Part shown: one piece after another, positions 51,680 through 61,796 of the stretch
How the letters are laid out: each line of letters begins with the position of its first letter
How positions within the stretch are numbered: position 1 is the stretch's first letter
Source of the DNA: JAKLIH01 sp964618955
Lineage (GTDB): Bacteria; Patescibacteriota; Minisyncoccia; UBA6257; JAKLIH01
DNA: 64,000 nucleotides
NCBI GenBank assembly: GCA_964618955.1
Contig: CAZUBO010000002.1
Coordinates: 1 to 64,000, forward strand
Direction: 5' to 3'
Notes under the pieces: model-generated
Seen by the model: the letters and a program-made list of their open reading frames with translations, nothing else
Database searches by the model: none
Told to the model about the DNA's origin: nothing
Program-made: the position numbers and the translations under genes

Positions 51680-53959
51680 ATGTCTAAAAAAATAGCCAAA
51701 AAAATTCTTTTGATAATTCTTCTGGGTTTTATGATATTAGGAGGAGTTAGCGCTCCAGGAGTGAATTTCAAAGCTCCTAAAGCTGAAGCTTCTATTTTCA
51801 ATTGAGTAGCACCTAAAAAAACAGCTGAAACTCCAGTAAAAGGAGACGATGGTACGAAAAAGAATTCTTGTAATACTTGTTTTGTGGCTGTTAAGACTGG
51901 CACAATATGAAATATGTTATCCGCTCCGATTGATACAGTCTTATCGCTTATACCTAGAATTTTAGTATTTGTAATAAAGTGAATTGTGATTCTTTTGGCA
52001 AAACTTTTACAAGCATTAATGGCTCCTCAAGGAGGCGGATTATTCTTTAAATTAAATCAGTTCATGCCAACTTACAATGAAGCAGGGCAACAAACTAGTT
52101 TTATATATTGACTTTGAAGTGTATCGCTTTATTACGCCAATATATTAATAACGTTATTTTTAATTTGAATTGCTATTAATATTATTTTGGAGAAAAAAGA
52201 ATATACCAATTACCAAAATTTAATTAAATTGGTAGGAGTTGCTTTATTAGTTAATTTCTCCTTAGTAATATGTGCGGTATTTGTAGATATATCTAATTTT
52301 ATAGCAACTTTATTTATGTCAAATATCGCTATGAATTCTTTTTCTTGTATGTATGCTTGTACTATCCATAAAGTGGCAAATATTTTTAATTGTAAACAAG
52401 ATAATATGATATTTTCTTTGACAATTTCTAATAGCTTAGCATTAATGGTTGGATTGGTATTTGTTGGACAAATATTAGGATTGATTATGTATGTACTTAC
52501 TCGTATGGTTTATTTATGATTTTTGGTTGGCATATCACCAATTGCTTTTGTATTATCAGCTATACCAGAAACAAGAAAATATTACAAACAATGATCTGAT
52601 TTGTTTATAGCTAATTTGACTAAATTACCAGCATTAGCATTTGCTTCATATTTTATTTTAAATATGATGATCTATATTTCAAATAATTATATGATGAGTA
52701 CTGATACTGCTAATACAAATTGAATGCAAAACATATTGGGAATGGGAAATAACACAGCTAGCGAGAATCTTTGAATTTCAACTTTAGGAATTGTTTTTAT
52801 ATTATTTATATTATCACAAGCTTTATTAATGGTGGCTCAAAACTTAGGAGTAGAACAGATTTCCAAAGCTTCAGCATTTGCAACAGGCTGAGCTAAAAAA
52901 GGGTGAGATGCAGTGAAGAATCCTACTATGAGCTATGGAAGAAAGAAATTACTTAGTTCGAAGCCAATGCAAAGTTTTACAAAGACTCTTACTGGCAGTA
53001 AAATAGCTCCTCTAACAAGGCTTGGAAACAAAGTCGCTGATCAAATGACTAGGGAACAAAAGAAATCTCAAGGCGAAATTAATTACTGAAAAGAAAACTT
53101 GAATGCTGGTATGCTTGAGAGAATTGTTAATGACAACAAGAGCGCACGAGGAGATAAAACAAAATTCTTACAAGCCATCCAAGCCTTGTCAGAAATGCAA
53201 TCAAAGGGTGATTATAAAGATCCTGGGGTTGGGAAAAATAAGATTAAAATTTTGGATAATCCAGAGAATATGAGTATGGTAAAGAATTTGGTAGCTGACG
53301 ATTTATATGGAGAGACTGATGCGGGCAAATTCATGAAGAAGCGTTATACTTGAGTGAAGGCTGGTCCAAAATCAGAAGATTATAAGTCTGCAGCCGAAAA
53401 GATCTTGGGAACTGGTGCATCTGAAGCTGCTCTTAATAAGAAAATGGAAGAGTTGGCCTTTAGCGCCCCATATTATGATGCCGCTAGTTTTAAGGGTGGT
53501 AAACTAAGAGATGAGCTCTATGGAAGAGCTACTGACCAAGACAAAGCCGGTCTAAATGATTGACACGCCGAAATCAAACATCTTTTTGATGCTAGTAAAA
53601 CTAACCCTGATCCTGAAAAATTTGCCGAAATGTTTCAATTATTTCAAAAAACAATTAGCGCCAAAAAGATGCAATTGATTTTTAACAAACTACCTAATGT
53701 TCAAAGAGCAACATTTTGAGATATGATTGCCAGAATGGCTATAGTAGCGAAGAAAGTTAAGGATAAAAAGCTTGGAAGCAATAACCTAGATGCTGAATTC
53801 ACAAATATAAAACCTGACGAAATATACAATGATGCCGAAGACGCATTGAGCGAATTGGCTGGTGGACAACAATACAGCTGAATGGCTACTCCTAAAAACG
53901 CGGACTCCCTTTCTTTTGCTAGATCTTTGCGAGATAATGATTTTATAAAGTTAAAATAA
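51680..53959 (+). CDS. VirB6/TrbL-like polytopic membrane protein
   Basis: 759 aa. Signal-like hydrophobic start (about 7-24), a short Cys-containing loop (SCNTCF), then six or seven membrane segments (about 75-400), then a long hydrophilic C-terminal half (about 410-759) rich in Lys, Ala and Asp with helical character. About fifteen UGA codons. Order and topology fit the inner-membrane channel component VirB6/TrbL of type IV secretion, and large soluble tails are known in extended VirB6 proteins. Similarity is structural rather than motif-based. It starts 13 nt after the M23 gene. Confidence 0.72.
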
Positions 53960-53968
53960 AATAACTAT

Positions 53969-54964
53969 ATGATTGTTAATGCTTTTGAGATATATGATTA
54001 TTTGCCAGAAAAAATAAAAGAATTATTGTTTAGCCAATTTATGGATAATTTAATGGCAAATATTTTTGCATTAGCAAACATCCCAGAAGAAAAACAGATT
54101 TCTTTACATCGCGACACAGTTGGAGTGCTGATAGGTAGGCATGATTTAAAACAGTATGAAAATATTTTAAAGACAAATTATGGATTAAATGACAACGTAA
54201 CAGCTACAACAATAGCTCTATTAAACGAGAAATTATTTAACCAAATAACTGATGCTTTAGAAAAATCTAAAGAAGTTTATAAACGATTTAGTGAAGGCAA
54301 TATAAAAAACCTATCTAATTCAGTAATATCTGAAACAAAAAATGAGTTCAAAGAACCTGAAAAAATAATGTCTTACATCCAAGAACTGGCCGAATCAATT
54401 AAAAAAGAAGATACTTTACCAGAAGCAAATTTAGAAATTATTCCGACAATTGCTGATATGAAAATTATACCGGAAGAAAAGAAAATTACTATAAATACGC
54501 CGGTTTTAAAACCAGAAGAAGCAAAAGTTGAACCAGTAGTTATCAAGAATGAAGCTGTTGCTGAAGAACCGGTTAAGGAAGTTGCTCCTGAAGTAAAGCC
54601 AGTTGAAGAAGTTCCGGCTTTTGTTCCCAAAGAATCAACGGTGTTTAAGATGATGAAGAATAAAGAAGAACAGAGTAATGGAAAATTAAATGAATACTTT
54701 AAAGCCTTGAAAGATAATTTGGATTTTGGTAATACCAACGAATCAGAGAATATATTCCAACCACCATTCAAGGCCACAAAGGGAAGGAGTATGATGGTAG
54801 AGTCTAGTATCGAAGAATCCAAGGATAATATTGTTGTAAACGAGAGTATTGAACCCAAGAAAAAACCTGTCAGATACAATAGCTTTGAATTTATGAAGAA
54901 GCCAAATACTCCTAGTGAAGCCAAATCAGCTGATGATAAGTTTATTGATTTGGGAGATTTTTAA
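53969..54964 (+). CDS. Hypothetical protein in the secretion cluster
   Basis: 331 aa, not recognised with certainty. An N-terminal helical region (about 1-105) resembles the small helical DUF5663-like proteins often found in CPR pilus clusters; the rest is a long, low-complexity linker rich in Glu, Pro, Val and Lys (about 150-230) and a charged tail. No UGA, Trp, membrane segment or signal peptide. Between virB6- and prgI-like genes it is likely a cytoplasmic accessory or regulatory part of the machine; this rests on position only. Confidence 0.6.
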   Translation: MIVNAFEIYDYLPEKIKELLFSQFMDNLMANIFALANIPEEKQISLHRDTVGVLIGRHDLKQYENILKTNYGLNDNVTATTIALLNEKLFNQITDALEKSKEVYKRFSEGNIKNLSNSVISETKNEFKEPEKIMSYIQELAESIKKEDTLPEANLEIIPTIADMKIIPEEKKITINTPVLKPEEAKVEPVVIKNEAVAEEPVKEVAPEVKPVEEVPAFVPKESTVFKMMKNKEEQSNGKLNEYFKALKDNLDFGNTNESENIFQPPFKATKGRSMMVESSIEESKDNIVVNESIEPKKKPVRYNSFEFMKKPNTPSEAKSADDKFIDLGDF

Positions 54965-55028
54965 ATCAATTTTTATTGATAATTTTTTGGTTTTATGTTA
55001 CATTATATCTAATAACTAATTTAATATT

Positions 55029-55436
55029 ATGGATGATTATCAAGTACCACAATTCATTGAAGACGAAGCTAGATTAGTAGGACCATTCTCCTTTGTCCAG
55101 ATTTTTATATTAGTTGGTGGTTGTGGTTCAGCCTTGATAGTTTACAAATTATTAAAAGGCTTTTTGGGAATACCAATTGCAGTAGTATTATTATTCTTAA
55201 CAGCAATGTTGACTTTTACAAAGTTCAACGATATGCCATTATACAAAATGGTAATTCCAATGATAAAGCATTTTGTATTACCAAAATCATACCAATGATC
55301 TCAACCTAAAGGGGTAGTTACTAAAAATGAGAATATTAAAACTAAGACTGATTTTGATTTTAAGAATGTTGAGAGCAAGACAGATATGAATGCAGTTGAT
55401 GAATTAACTAAAATATTAGACAAAGGCAATGAATAA
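55029..55436 (+). CDS. PrgI-family protein (VirB3-like)
   Basis: 135 aa. N-terminal QVPQFIEDEARLVGPFSFVQ is the typical start of PrgI proteins, followed by two adjacent membrane segments (about 23-60) and PLYKMVIPMIKHF. The extension after residue 90 (with one UGA) is hydrophilic. PrgI corresponds to VirB3 of type IV secretion and lies before VirB4 in Gram-positive systems, exactly as here. Its stop overlaps the next start by 8 nt. Confidence 0.85.
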
Positions 55437-56109
55437 AAACAATACTACAAATAATTCAAGTACTCAGAATTTAATGCCAATTAATGAAATTCGCAATAAT
55501 ACCGTTATCTTAAAGAATGGTTCTTTAAGATCTATTATTGAAGTTGATGGTATTAATATTGATTTGATGTCAAATGAAGATCAGGAGAATACATTAAGAA
55601 CCTGACAATCATTTTTGAATAATTTGGATTTTTCAGTTCAAATATTAATTGTCTCTAGAAAGGCAAATATTGATGAGTATGTTAGTAATGTTGAGAGTAA
55701 GACTGCTGAAGTTGAAGAAGACTTGCTAAAGACTCAGGTAAACGACTATGTGACTTTTATACGAGACTTTACAGCTAATAATCAAATTATTGATAAGAAG
55801 TACTATATTATAGTTCCTTATGATCCTTTCATAATGAAGAAGAGTGCTTTTGGGGGACAAATTAAAGATATGTTTTTGAGTATTTTTAATTTGAATCGCG
55901 AAGCTTTTTCTCAGGATGTATTATTAGATGATAAGGAATTTCAAAAGAATTATCAGCAATTGATTGTTCGACAAGATACAATTCTTTCACAATTACAAAG
56001 AATGGGGTTATCAGCTCAGTTAGTTCAGACTAATGATATTATTCCTTTGATACATAATATCTACAATCCGGATACAATATTAAAACCAACATCAACAAAA
56101 GAATTTTAA
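55429..56109 (+). CDS. TraC-like N-terminal domain protein of the VirB4 ATPase
   Basis: 226 aa. Begins with an Asn-rich tail, then MPINEIRNNTVILKNGSLRSIIEVDGIN, the start of the TraC/VirB4 N-terminal domain, and LNNLDFSVQILIVSRKANIDEY. In many systems this forms the N-terminal part of VirB4; here it is a separate gene 10 nt before the ATPase. This split is common in CPR. One UGA (RTWQSF). Probably forms the membrane-facing adaptor of the ATPase. Confidence 0.8.
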
Positions 56110-56119
56110 AAAAACAAAT

Positions 56120-57904
56120 ATGTCTATTTTTTCTTCAAAAAAACAAGATAGTGAGACTGATAAGTTGATTAATGATAGTCGTTCAGGCTATGCTAAAGCC
56201 GTAGCTTCTTTACGAGATATCATTTCTCCTTCAGGATTGGTAGTGAATACAACTTCCTTAAAATTAGGAGGAACTTTTGTAAGGACTTTGTTTATTCTAA
56301 CTTATCCAAGATATTTAAGCCCAGGGTGATTCTCTTCGATTATCAATTTTGATTCCGCTACAAACTTATCAATATTTTATCATCCAATTGATAATTCAAG
56401 TATTCTAAGACAGTTACGAAAGAAGTTGGGAGATGTTGGTGCTCAAATACAGTTAGAAGCTGAGAAAGGAGCCCCAAGGAATCCAGCTTTGGAAACCGCT
56501 ATAGAAGATATTGAGAATTTAAGGCAAGCAATAGTTCAGGGAACGGAAAAGATGTTTAGAGTTTCCGTATATATTACTATCATGGCTAATTCTGAAAAAG
56601 AATTAAATGATACTGAGAATAAGATCAATAGCTTCTTAGAGAGTAAATTAATTTATCCAAAGCCAGCTCACTTTAGACATTTTGAAGGTTATGAATGTAC
56701 GGTTCCAGTATGTTTGGATCGCTTAGGTTATGGGACATTATTGAATTCTACTCCAGCTTCAACTTTGTTTCCTTTCATATCGGCGAATTTAACACAAAAT
56801 ACAGGTATTATGTATGGTATTAATTTAATTAATAACAGCTTAGTTATCTTTGATAGATTTAGTTTAGAGAATGCTAATATGTGTGTATTCGGAACTTCGG
56901 GTAGTGGTAAGAGTTATGCTGTAAAGACTCATGCAATTCGAGAATTAATGATGGGATCAGATATTTTAATTATTGATCCAGAGAATGAATACGAATACTT
57001 AGCTAAAGCTGTTGGTGGAGAGAGCTATAAAATAGCTGTAGCTTCTAAGGACCATATCAATCCTTTTGATTTACCAATCATTACGAGTGACGAAACTGTT
57101 GGGGAAGTATTTAGAAGCCATATTTTGAATTTGATTGGATTGATTAAGATTTTGTTAGGAGGATTAAGTCCTATGGAAGAGGTTACAATAGATCAAGCAA
57201 TTACTTTGACTTATGCTTCAAGAAATATCAATCCAGAAGCTGATACTGCTAATGAGAATATGCCAGTACTAGAAGACTTGGTGAATGTTTTAAATACTAT
57301 GGAAGGTGGAGCAAACTTAGCAGCTAAGCTATATAAATACACCAAGGGAACTTACGGAGAATTTTTAAATCATCCTACAAATATTAATATTAATAACAAA
57401 TTTGTTGTTTTTAATATTAATGATTTAGAAGAAGAGTTACGACCTATAGCTATGTATATTTTATTAAACTATGTTTGAAATAGCGTTAAGAAAGTTATGA
57501 AGAGAAGAATTCTAATTATAGAAGAAGCTTGATTATTAATGAAGTTCAAAGAGAGTGCTAACTTTATGTTGAGCTTTGCTAAGAGAGCTAGAAAATATTA
57601 CTTGGGATTAACTACAATTACCCAAGACTTAGATGACTTTTTGAAGTCACCTCAAGGTATTCCAATAATTACAAATTCAAGTATTAAATTGTTATTCAAA
57701 CAATCAACTGCTACAATAAAGCAATTGACTGAGACTTTACAATTAACTGAAGTAGAGAAGAATTTATTAACCCAGATAGAGATTGGTTCGGGGTTATTCT
57801 TAGCAGGGGACAAACATACTTTAATTCAAGTAGTAGCTTCGTATACTGAAGATCAGTTAATTACTTCAGATCCCGAAAGACTGATGGCTTTAAAAAACCA
57901 ATAA
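56120..57904 (+). CDS. VirB4/TraC-family secretion ATPase
   Basis: 594 aa. Walker A GTSGSGKSYAVK (about residue 258), ILIIDPENEYEYLAKAVGG, Walker B LIIEEAW (about 468; Trp is UGA at 57530, a conserved position), LGLTTITQDLDDFL and the final ATPase block. It energises assembly of the pilus or channel. UGA codons also at 56327 and 57477. The frame is intact and both nucleotide motifs are complete, so the system looks functional. No coupling protein (VirD4) or relaxase is present in the window. Confidence 0.94.
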
Positions 57905-57914
57905 GAATTAAATT

Positions 57915-58718
57915 ATGCCAGCACCTTTAATTGCTGCCGGAGCAAAAGTAGTAGCGGGTAATATTGCCAAAAGAGAGGCTGCGAAACAAGCAGCTAAGAT
58001 GGCTGCCAAAGCTGCTGCTAAAAAAACAGCTGAAGGGGTTGCTAAAAAGACGGCCGAGAAAGTTGGATCTCAAGCTGTTAAAAGTGGAGTAAAGAATATT
58101 CCAATTAAAAGACCTCCTAACAAATTTACACAAGGTTTTAGACAAGCAAATGATATATCGGATAAAGTTCAACAAGCTCAGAACATATCAAATACTGGAA
58201 ATGCAAAAGAAGAAGAGAAACAAAAAGAACCTGCTCAAAAAACAACTTTTCTAAATAGAGTTTTAAATCAAAATACCAATAAAGAAAATGCAACTAATAA
58301 GTTTGATTATCGAAAAACATTTAGTGATAAAGGCCAAGTTGATAATGAGAATTCTCAACCTGTCAAAAAACAAGATAAGGGATGATATAACGCAGCTATG
58401 TTTATGGCTATATGAAAGGATGCTGTTGAGATAGGATTGAATTTAATTGCTTTGGGTTGATTAGGTCCGATACTTAGTTTTTTACCGACAATTGTGCTAA
58501 CATTTATATTGTTTATGTCAGGAAAGAAAAGCACTATAAAGATTGTATCTTATTTCTTAGTATTAGTACTAGACTTATTACTACCAGGATTTAATGCCTT
58601 GCCAGTTACTGTGATTGCTACTTTCATTGTATTCCATATTAAACCAGAAGCCATAAAAGGTTTAGACAAGAATAATGCAAATAAAGGGATCGAAATTATT
58701 AAAAAGTTTATAAAATAA
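57915..58718 (+). CDS. Hypothetical Ala/Lys-rich membrane protein of the secretion cluster
   Basis: 267 aa. The N-terminus (about 1-70) is a run of Ala-Lys repeats predicted helical and strongly basic; a Gln/Asn/Lys-rich linker follows to about 155; the C-terminal part has three hydrophobic segments (about 160-255). Three UGA codons cluster before and in the first membrane segment. It may be the CPR counterpart of a small VirB-type inner-membrane subunit. Position between VirB4- and VirB2-like genes supports a structural role; no specific function can be named. Confidence 0.6.
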
Positions 58719-58722
58719 ATAT

Positions 58723-59793
58723 ATGGTAAAATCTAAATACAAAAAAATTCTATTAGTTTTGGTCATTTTGTTCTTGACGATATCTAACATTACTCGAGTA
58801 TATGCTCAAGTCAACACAATGACTACCGATCCAAATGTTATAAAACAAGAACTTAAAGCTGAAGGTGTTGGATATATATTCCAAGTTGGTATTCCTGGTA
58901 TAGTAGGAGCTAATGCAAAGCTACCGATTACCGGATTGGGTACATTAGTAAACGGTATTATCACCTTGGCTTATAGAATTGCCATGTTACTTGTTTTATA
59001 TAAAATAGTAAGCATTGGTTTTAAATATATGACTAGTAAGGGAAACGCCGACATAGTTAGCAGCGTTTCTAAAGGAATGAAAAATGTTCTAATTGGAATT
59101 TTAATTTTATTTGGATCTTATTTAATCTTAAGAACTATTAATCCAGATTTAACAAAAATACCGCAAAATATAAACTGCCCAAAGGGCACAGCTATTTGTG
59201 ATGACGCCACTGGTTCTAATTATACTCAAAATAAAGTAGCTTGTCCTTTGCCAGGAGGCACTGTTAGCGTAGACAATCGCACAGCTGATGAATTAGAAAA
59301 TGACATGGGGATAGGGTCTGATAAGTCAATGTTTGACGATGGAATTACAGAAGATGAAGTTAATAAGTTTATTTCATCAAATTATGGATCTTTGTATCAA
59401 AGTGGTGATTGAACAAATGCTAAAAAAGATTTGTTGTCAGGAAAAGTATCTACTAATATTTGATCAGCAATTAAAAAATTAATTGAAAATAAAAATAATT
59501 GATTAAGCCCAGATTGTTGAGATAAGATAGAGTTTGGTCCAATCTATACGGGGCATGTAAAAGCAGGAGACTATGAATCGTGTCATGACTCATATGATGC
59601 AGTTGATTTAGTCGTTAGAGATGGTCTTGGAAATCATGACAGAGATGCTGCTAAAGCTTGCATGGAAGATGCTTTAACATATCTAAGAGCATATGTATCC
59701 GAAGTTACGGCTTGCGACGAAAGAGAATGTCCGCCACCTCATATTCATATACAAGACGTTAATTGTAAGGTTGGATGTAGAGTTTGTCCTTAA
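58723..59793 (+). CDS. VirB2/TrbC pilin-like protein fused to an M15-like peptidase domain
   Basis: 356 aa. A signal peptide (about 8-28, VYAQ) is followed by a TrbC/VirB2-type segment with two membrane helices (about 75-100 and 118-140). After a linker with many Cys comes a C-terminal domain (about 285-356) holding SCHDSYDAVDL, which fits the S-x-H-x6-D zinc motif of M15A D-Ala-D-Ala carboxypeptidases, and PPHIHIQD, fitting their HxH site. Four UGA codons lie in the linker. The fusion suggests a pilin-anchored wall peptidase. The M15 call rests on spacing of zinc ligands, not on a search. Confidence 0.7.
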
Positions 59794-59805
59794 GATAATA
59801 CAATC

Positions 59806-59837
59806 AAAAACCTCCGAAGTAATTCGGAGGTTTTTTA
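59806..59837. terminator. Terminator of the secretion cluster and of jag
   Basis: AAAAACCTCCGAA pairs with TTCGGAGGTTTTT around GTAA, a 13-bp perfect stem with A and T runs for both convergent units. Confidence 0.9.
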
Positions 59838-60305
59838 ATTTCGATAGTTTATCACTACACATCTGTTAGGATTATCTCCCTCGGATTCACTAGTTAAGTC
59901 AGGGTAGAGGGAGATCTCATTATGAATTAATTTTCGGTCTCTAGCGGTCATGGGGTCTAGTTTGACTGGTGTTTTAAAGATCATGACGCGTTGAGCAGCC
60001 TTCTTGGCTAGGTCTTGGAGTTCACGTTGATGGTTGAGTCTATAGCCGTTGATATCAACTTCAACTCTTCAGATAGGACCAGTAGTATTGTTTAGATTGG
60101 CAATATCAGTTAAGACAATTTCAAAAGCATCGAGGTTAGAACCGAATCTTCCGATGAATAAACTAGCTGTCATTGGAATATTGATAGTTACAAAGATTTT
60201 ATGTTCTGATTCTATTTGTCTTACTTCAATCTCATGACCGTAAGTATTACAGTTCTTGAAGAAGACATTAAGAATATTTTTTATAACTTCGATGTTTTGT
60301 TCCAT
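59835..60305 (-). CDS. jag: Jag/KhpB RNA-binding protein (KH and R3H domains)
   Basis: 156 aa. KH domain in the N-terminal half (IGRFGSNLDAFEIVLTDIAN, about 48-70) and R3H domain in the C-terminal half (MTARDRKLIHNEIS then SESEGDNPNRCVVI). One UGA (60069). It lacks the N-terminal Jag domain of the long forms. KhpB binds RNA broadly and affects cell division and wall growth. The stop lies inside the shared terminator, and it starts 1 nt after the yidC stop. Confidence 0.9.
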
Positions 60306-60306
60306 A

Positions 60307-60987
60307 TTATTTAATTACTTTCTTTCTAATATATATTGTTTGAGCGATATTAATTACAGTTAGAATTGTTCAGTAAAGGAAGATGGCACTCTTGAAGCTC
60401 TTGAAATTAAGAATGAAGATTACTGGGAAGACATAGGTGAAGATCTTCATTATATTCTTCTGAGGATCATCATTGCTAAGATGCTTTAGAGTTATTAAAC
60501 CATGCATTACTTGAGTAACTGTTGCTAGGATTGCTAGGATAATACTTGGTTTGGATAGGTCAAATAATCCTAGGAAGGAATGACTGATAGGACTTTTAAC
60601 TAGGTTAGCTAATGTTGGGTAAAGGAATTTGAAGAAGTCAGGTCTAACGGCTACAGAGAAGGCACTGAATAAGCCAAAGATAACAAAGATTTGGAAGAAA
60701 GCAAAGAAGAAGGCAAAGCTAGGATTGATCTTATTAGTCTTATAGACTTCTAAGAGTAATGCAGTTTGTTGCTGAGGATTGGCTTTGTTTTCAGCTTGGA
60801 TTTTCTTTAATTCAGGTTGAATCTTTTGCATTTTCTTTTGGAGAACTTCATTTTGAGTGAATAGAGGCCATAAAAGAAGTCTAACAAAGACAGTAGCAAG
60901 AATAATACTTAGACCAAAATCTTTTAATAAATAAAAACAAAAGAAGAGGATATTAATTATTGGCTTTCAAAAAAATGTTTGGAACAT
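60307..60987 (-). CDS. yidC: Membrane protein insertase YidC/OxaI type
   Basis: 226 aa. Short (Gram-positive-like) form without the periplasmic domain. FGLSIILATVFVRLLLWPLFTQNEVLQKKMQKIQPELKKIQ contains the hydrophilic-groove Arg and the cytosolic coiled region; five membrane segments follow in sequence. Two UGA codons, one at the N-terminus and one near the end. Inserts membrane proteins with or without SecYEG. Placed between rnpA and jag as usual. Confidence 0.93.
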
Positions 60988-60992
60988 ATAGT

Positions 60993-61325
60993 TTATTTAA
61001 TTTTATTAAAAAGATATTGGACTTCGGTTTTAATCTCTTCAAAAAGCATGTCTTGAATATTGGTTTTGATTACCAAAACAAAATCAAAGCTAGACGGAAG
61101 AGAAGGAATTAAGTCTCTAACTATACTTCTTAAGATTCTTTTGAAATGGTTTCGGGTTACAGCTTTTTTGAAAGTTTTGTTAGAGACGACAAAGGCAAAA
61201 CGAGAGTTAGAGATTTCGTTTTTAGCAAAGTTGATAATTAATCCTTTGCCAAAAACGCTTTGCTTATTACTAAAGACTTTTTTAATATCAGTTTCTTTTT
61301 TGAGACGATATTTTAAAGCTAACAT
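60993..61325 (-). CDS. rnpA: Ribonuclease P protein component
   Basis: 110 aa. Protein subunit that helps RNase P trim tRNA 5' ends. The RNR-type motif appears as VTRNHFKRILRSIVRD (about 56-71), after FAFVVSNKTFKKA. Starts 4 nt after the rpmH stop in the classic rpmH-rnpA-yidC order. No UGA. Confidence 0.94.
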   Translation of the reverse strand: MLALKYRLKKETDIKKVFSNKQSVFGKGLIINFAKNEISNSRFAFVVSNKTFKKAVTRNHFKRILRSIVRDLIPSLPSSFDFVLVIKTNIQDMLFEEIKTEVQYLFNKIK

Positions 61326-61329
61326 AGTG

Positions 61330-61470
61330 TTAAGCGCTTAATTTGACTCTACCTTTCATGCGACGGCCTTTAACGACTTTTTTCCCAGCACAGGTTGATT
61401 GTCTAGCTAAAAAACCAAACTTTCTTGCTCTTTTAACCTTACTTGGTTGATAAGTTCTTTTTGTTGCCAT
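61330..61470 (-). CDS. rpmH: Ribosomal protein L34
   Basis: 46 aa. KRTYQPSKVKRARKFGFLAR, then GRRMKGRVKLSA at the C-terminus, the usual L34 pattern. It begins at 61470 and is the first gene of the minus-strand operon. Too small to notice without looking for it next to rnpA. Confidence 0.95.
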   Translation of the reverse strand: MATKRTYQPSKVKRARKFGFLARQSTCAGKKVVKGRRMKGRVKLSA

Positions 61471-61649
61471 AATATATAGTTTTAGTATTTAATAGTTATA
61501 TGATAACATATTTTTTTGTAGAAAACAAGGGGGAAAATTAGTTAAGAAAAGAAGGTTTTTTGATAACTTTACTGTACCACATTAAGGAGTGAAAATTTCA
61601 TTGTATGGTATATCTAGGACCAGGGACATCATTGACGCTCTATCCTTTC
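61471..61649. other. Non-coding stretch upstream of rpmH
   Basis: No supported reading frame. A/T-rich with a few homopolymer runs. It should contain the rpmH operon promoter on the minus strand, but no clear consensus match was found by eye. Confidence 0.4.
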
Positions 61650-61732
61650 ATTTTAGCACTGCAAAAAGATAGAAGATATTGGCATTTCTAGTGTTTTGTA
61701 CTAGAATGAGCATGGTAGTTAATTTTAGTATC
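61650..61732 (+). promoter_or_regulatory. Promoter element B, shared with the DUF4143 ATPase gene
   Basis: TTGGCA at 61679-61684, 17 bp, TAGAAT at 61702-61707. The spacer holds an inverted repeat (arms 61686-61692 and 61700-61706, loop GTTTTGT). Compared with element A, arm bases differ at two pairs yet stay complementary. Ends with the same GTTAATTTTAGTA, here about 65 bp before the gene. Confidence 0.75.
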
Positions 61733-61796
61733 TATTCATTGAAATTTTAATATATTTATGATATATTTGCAATATATTAAATTTAATAAAATACTT

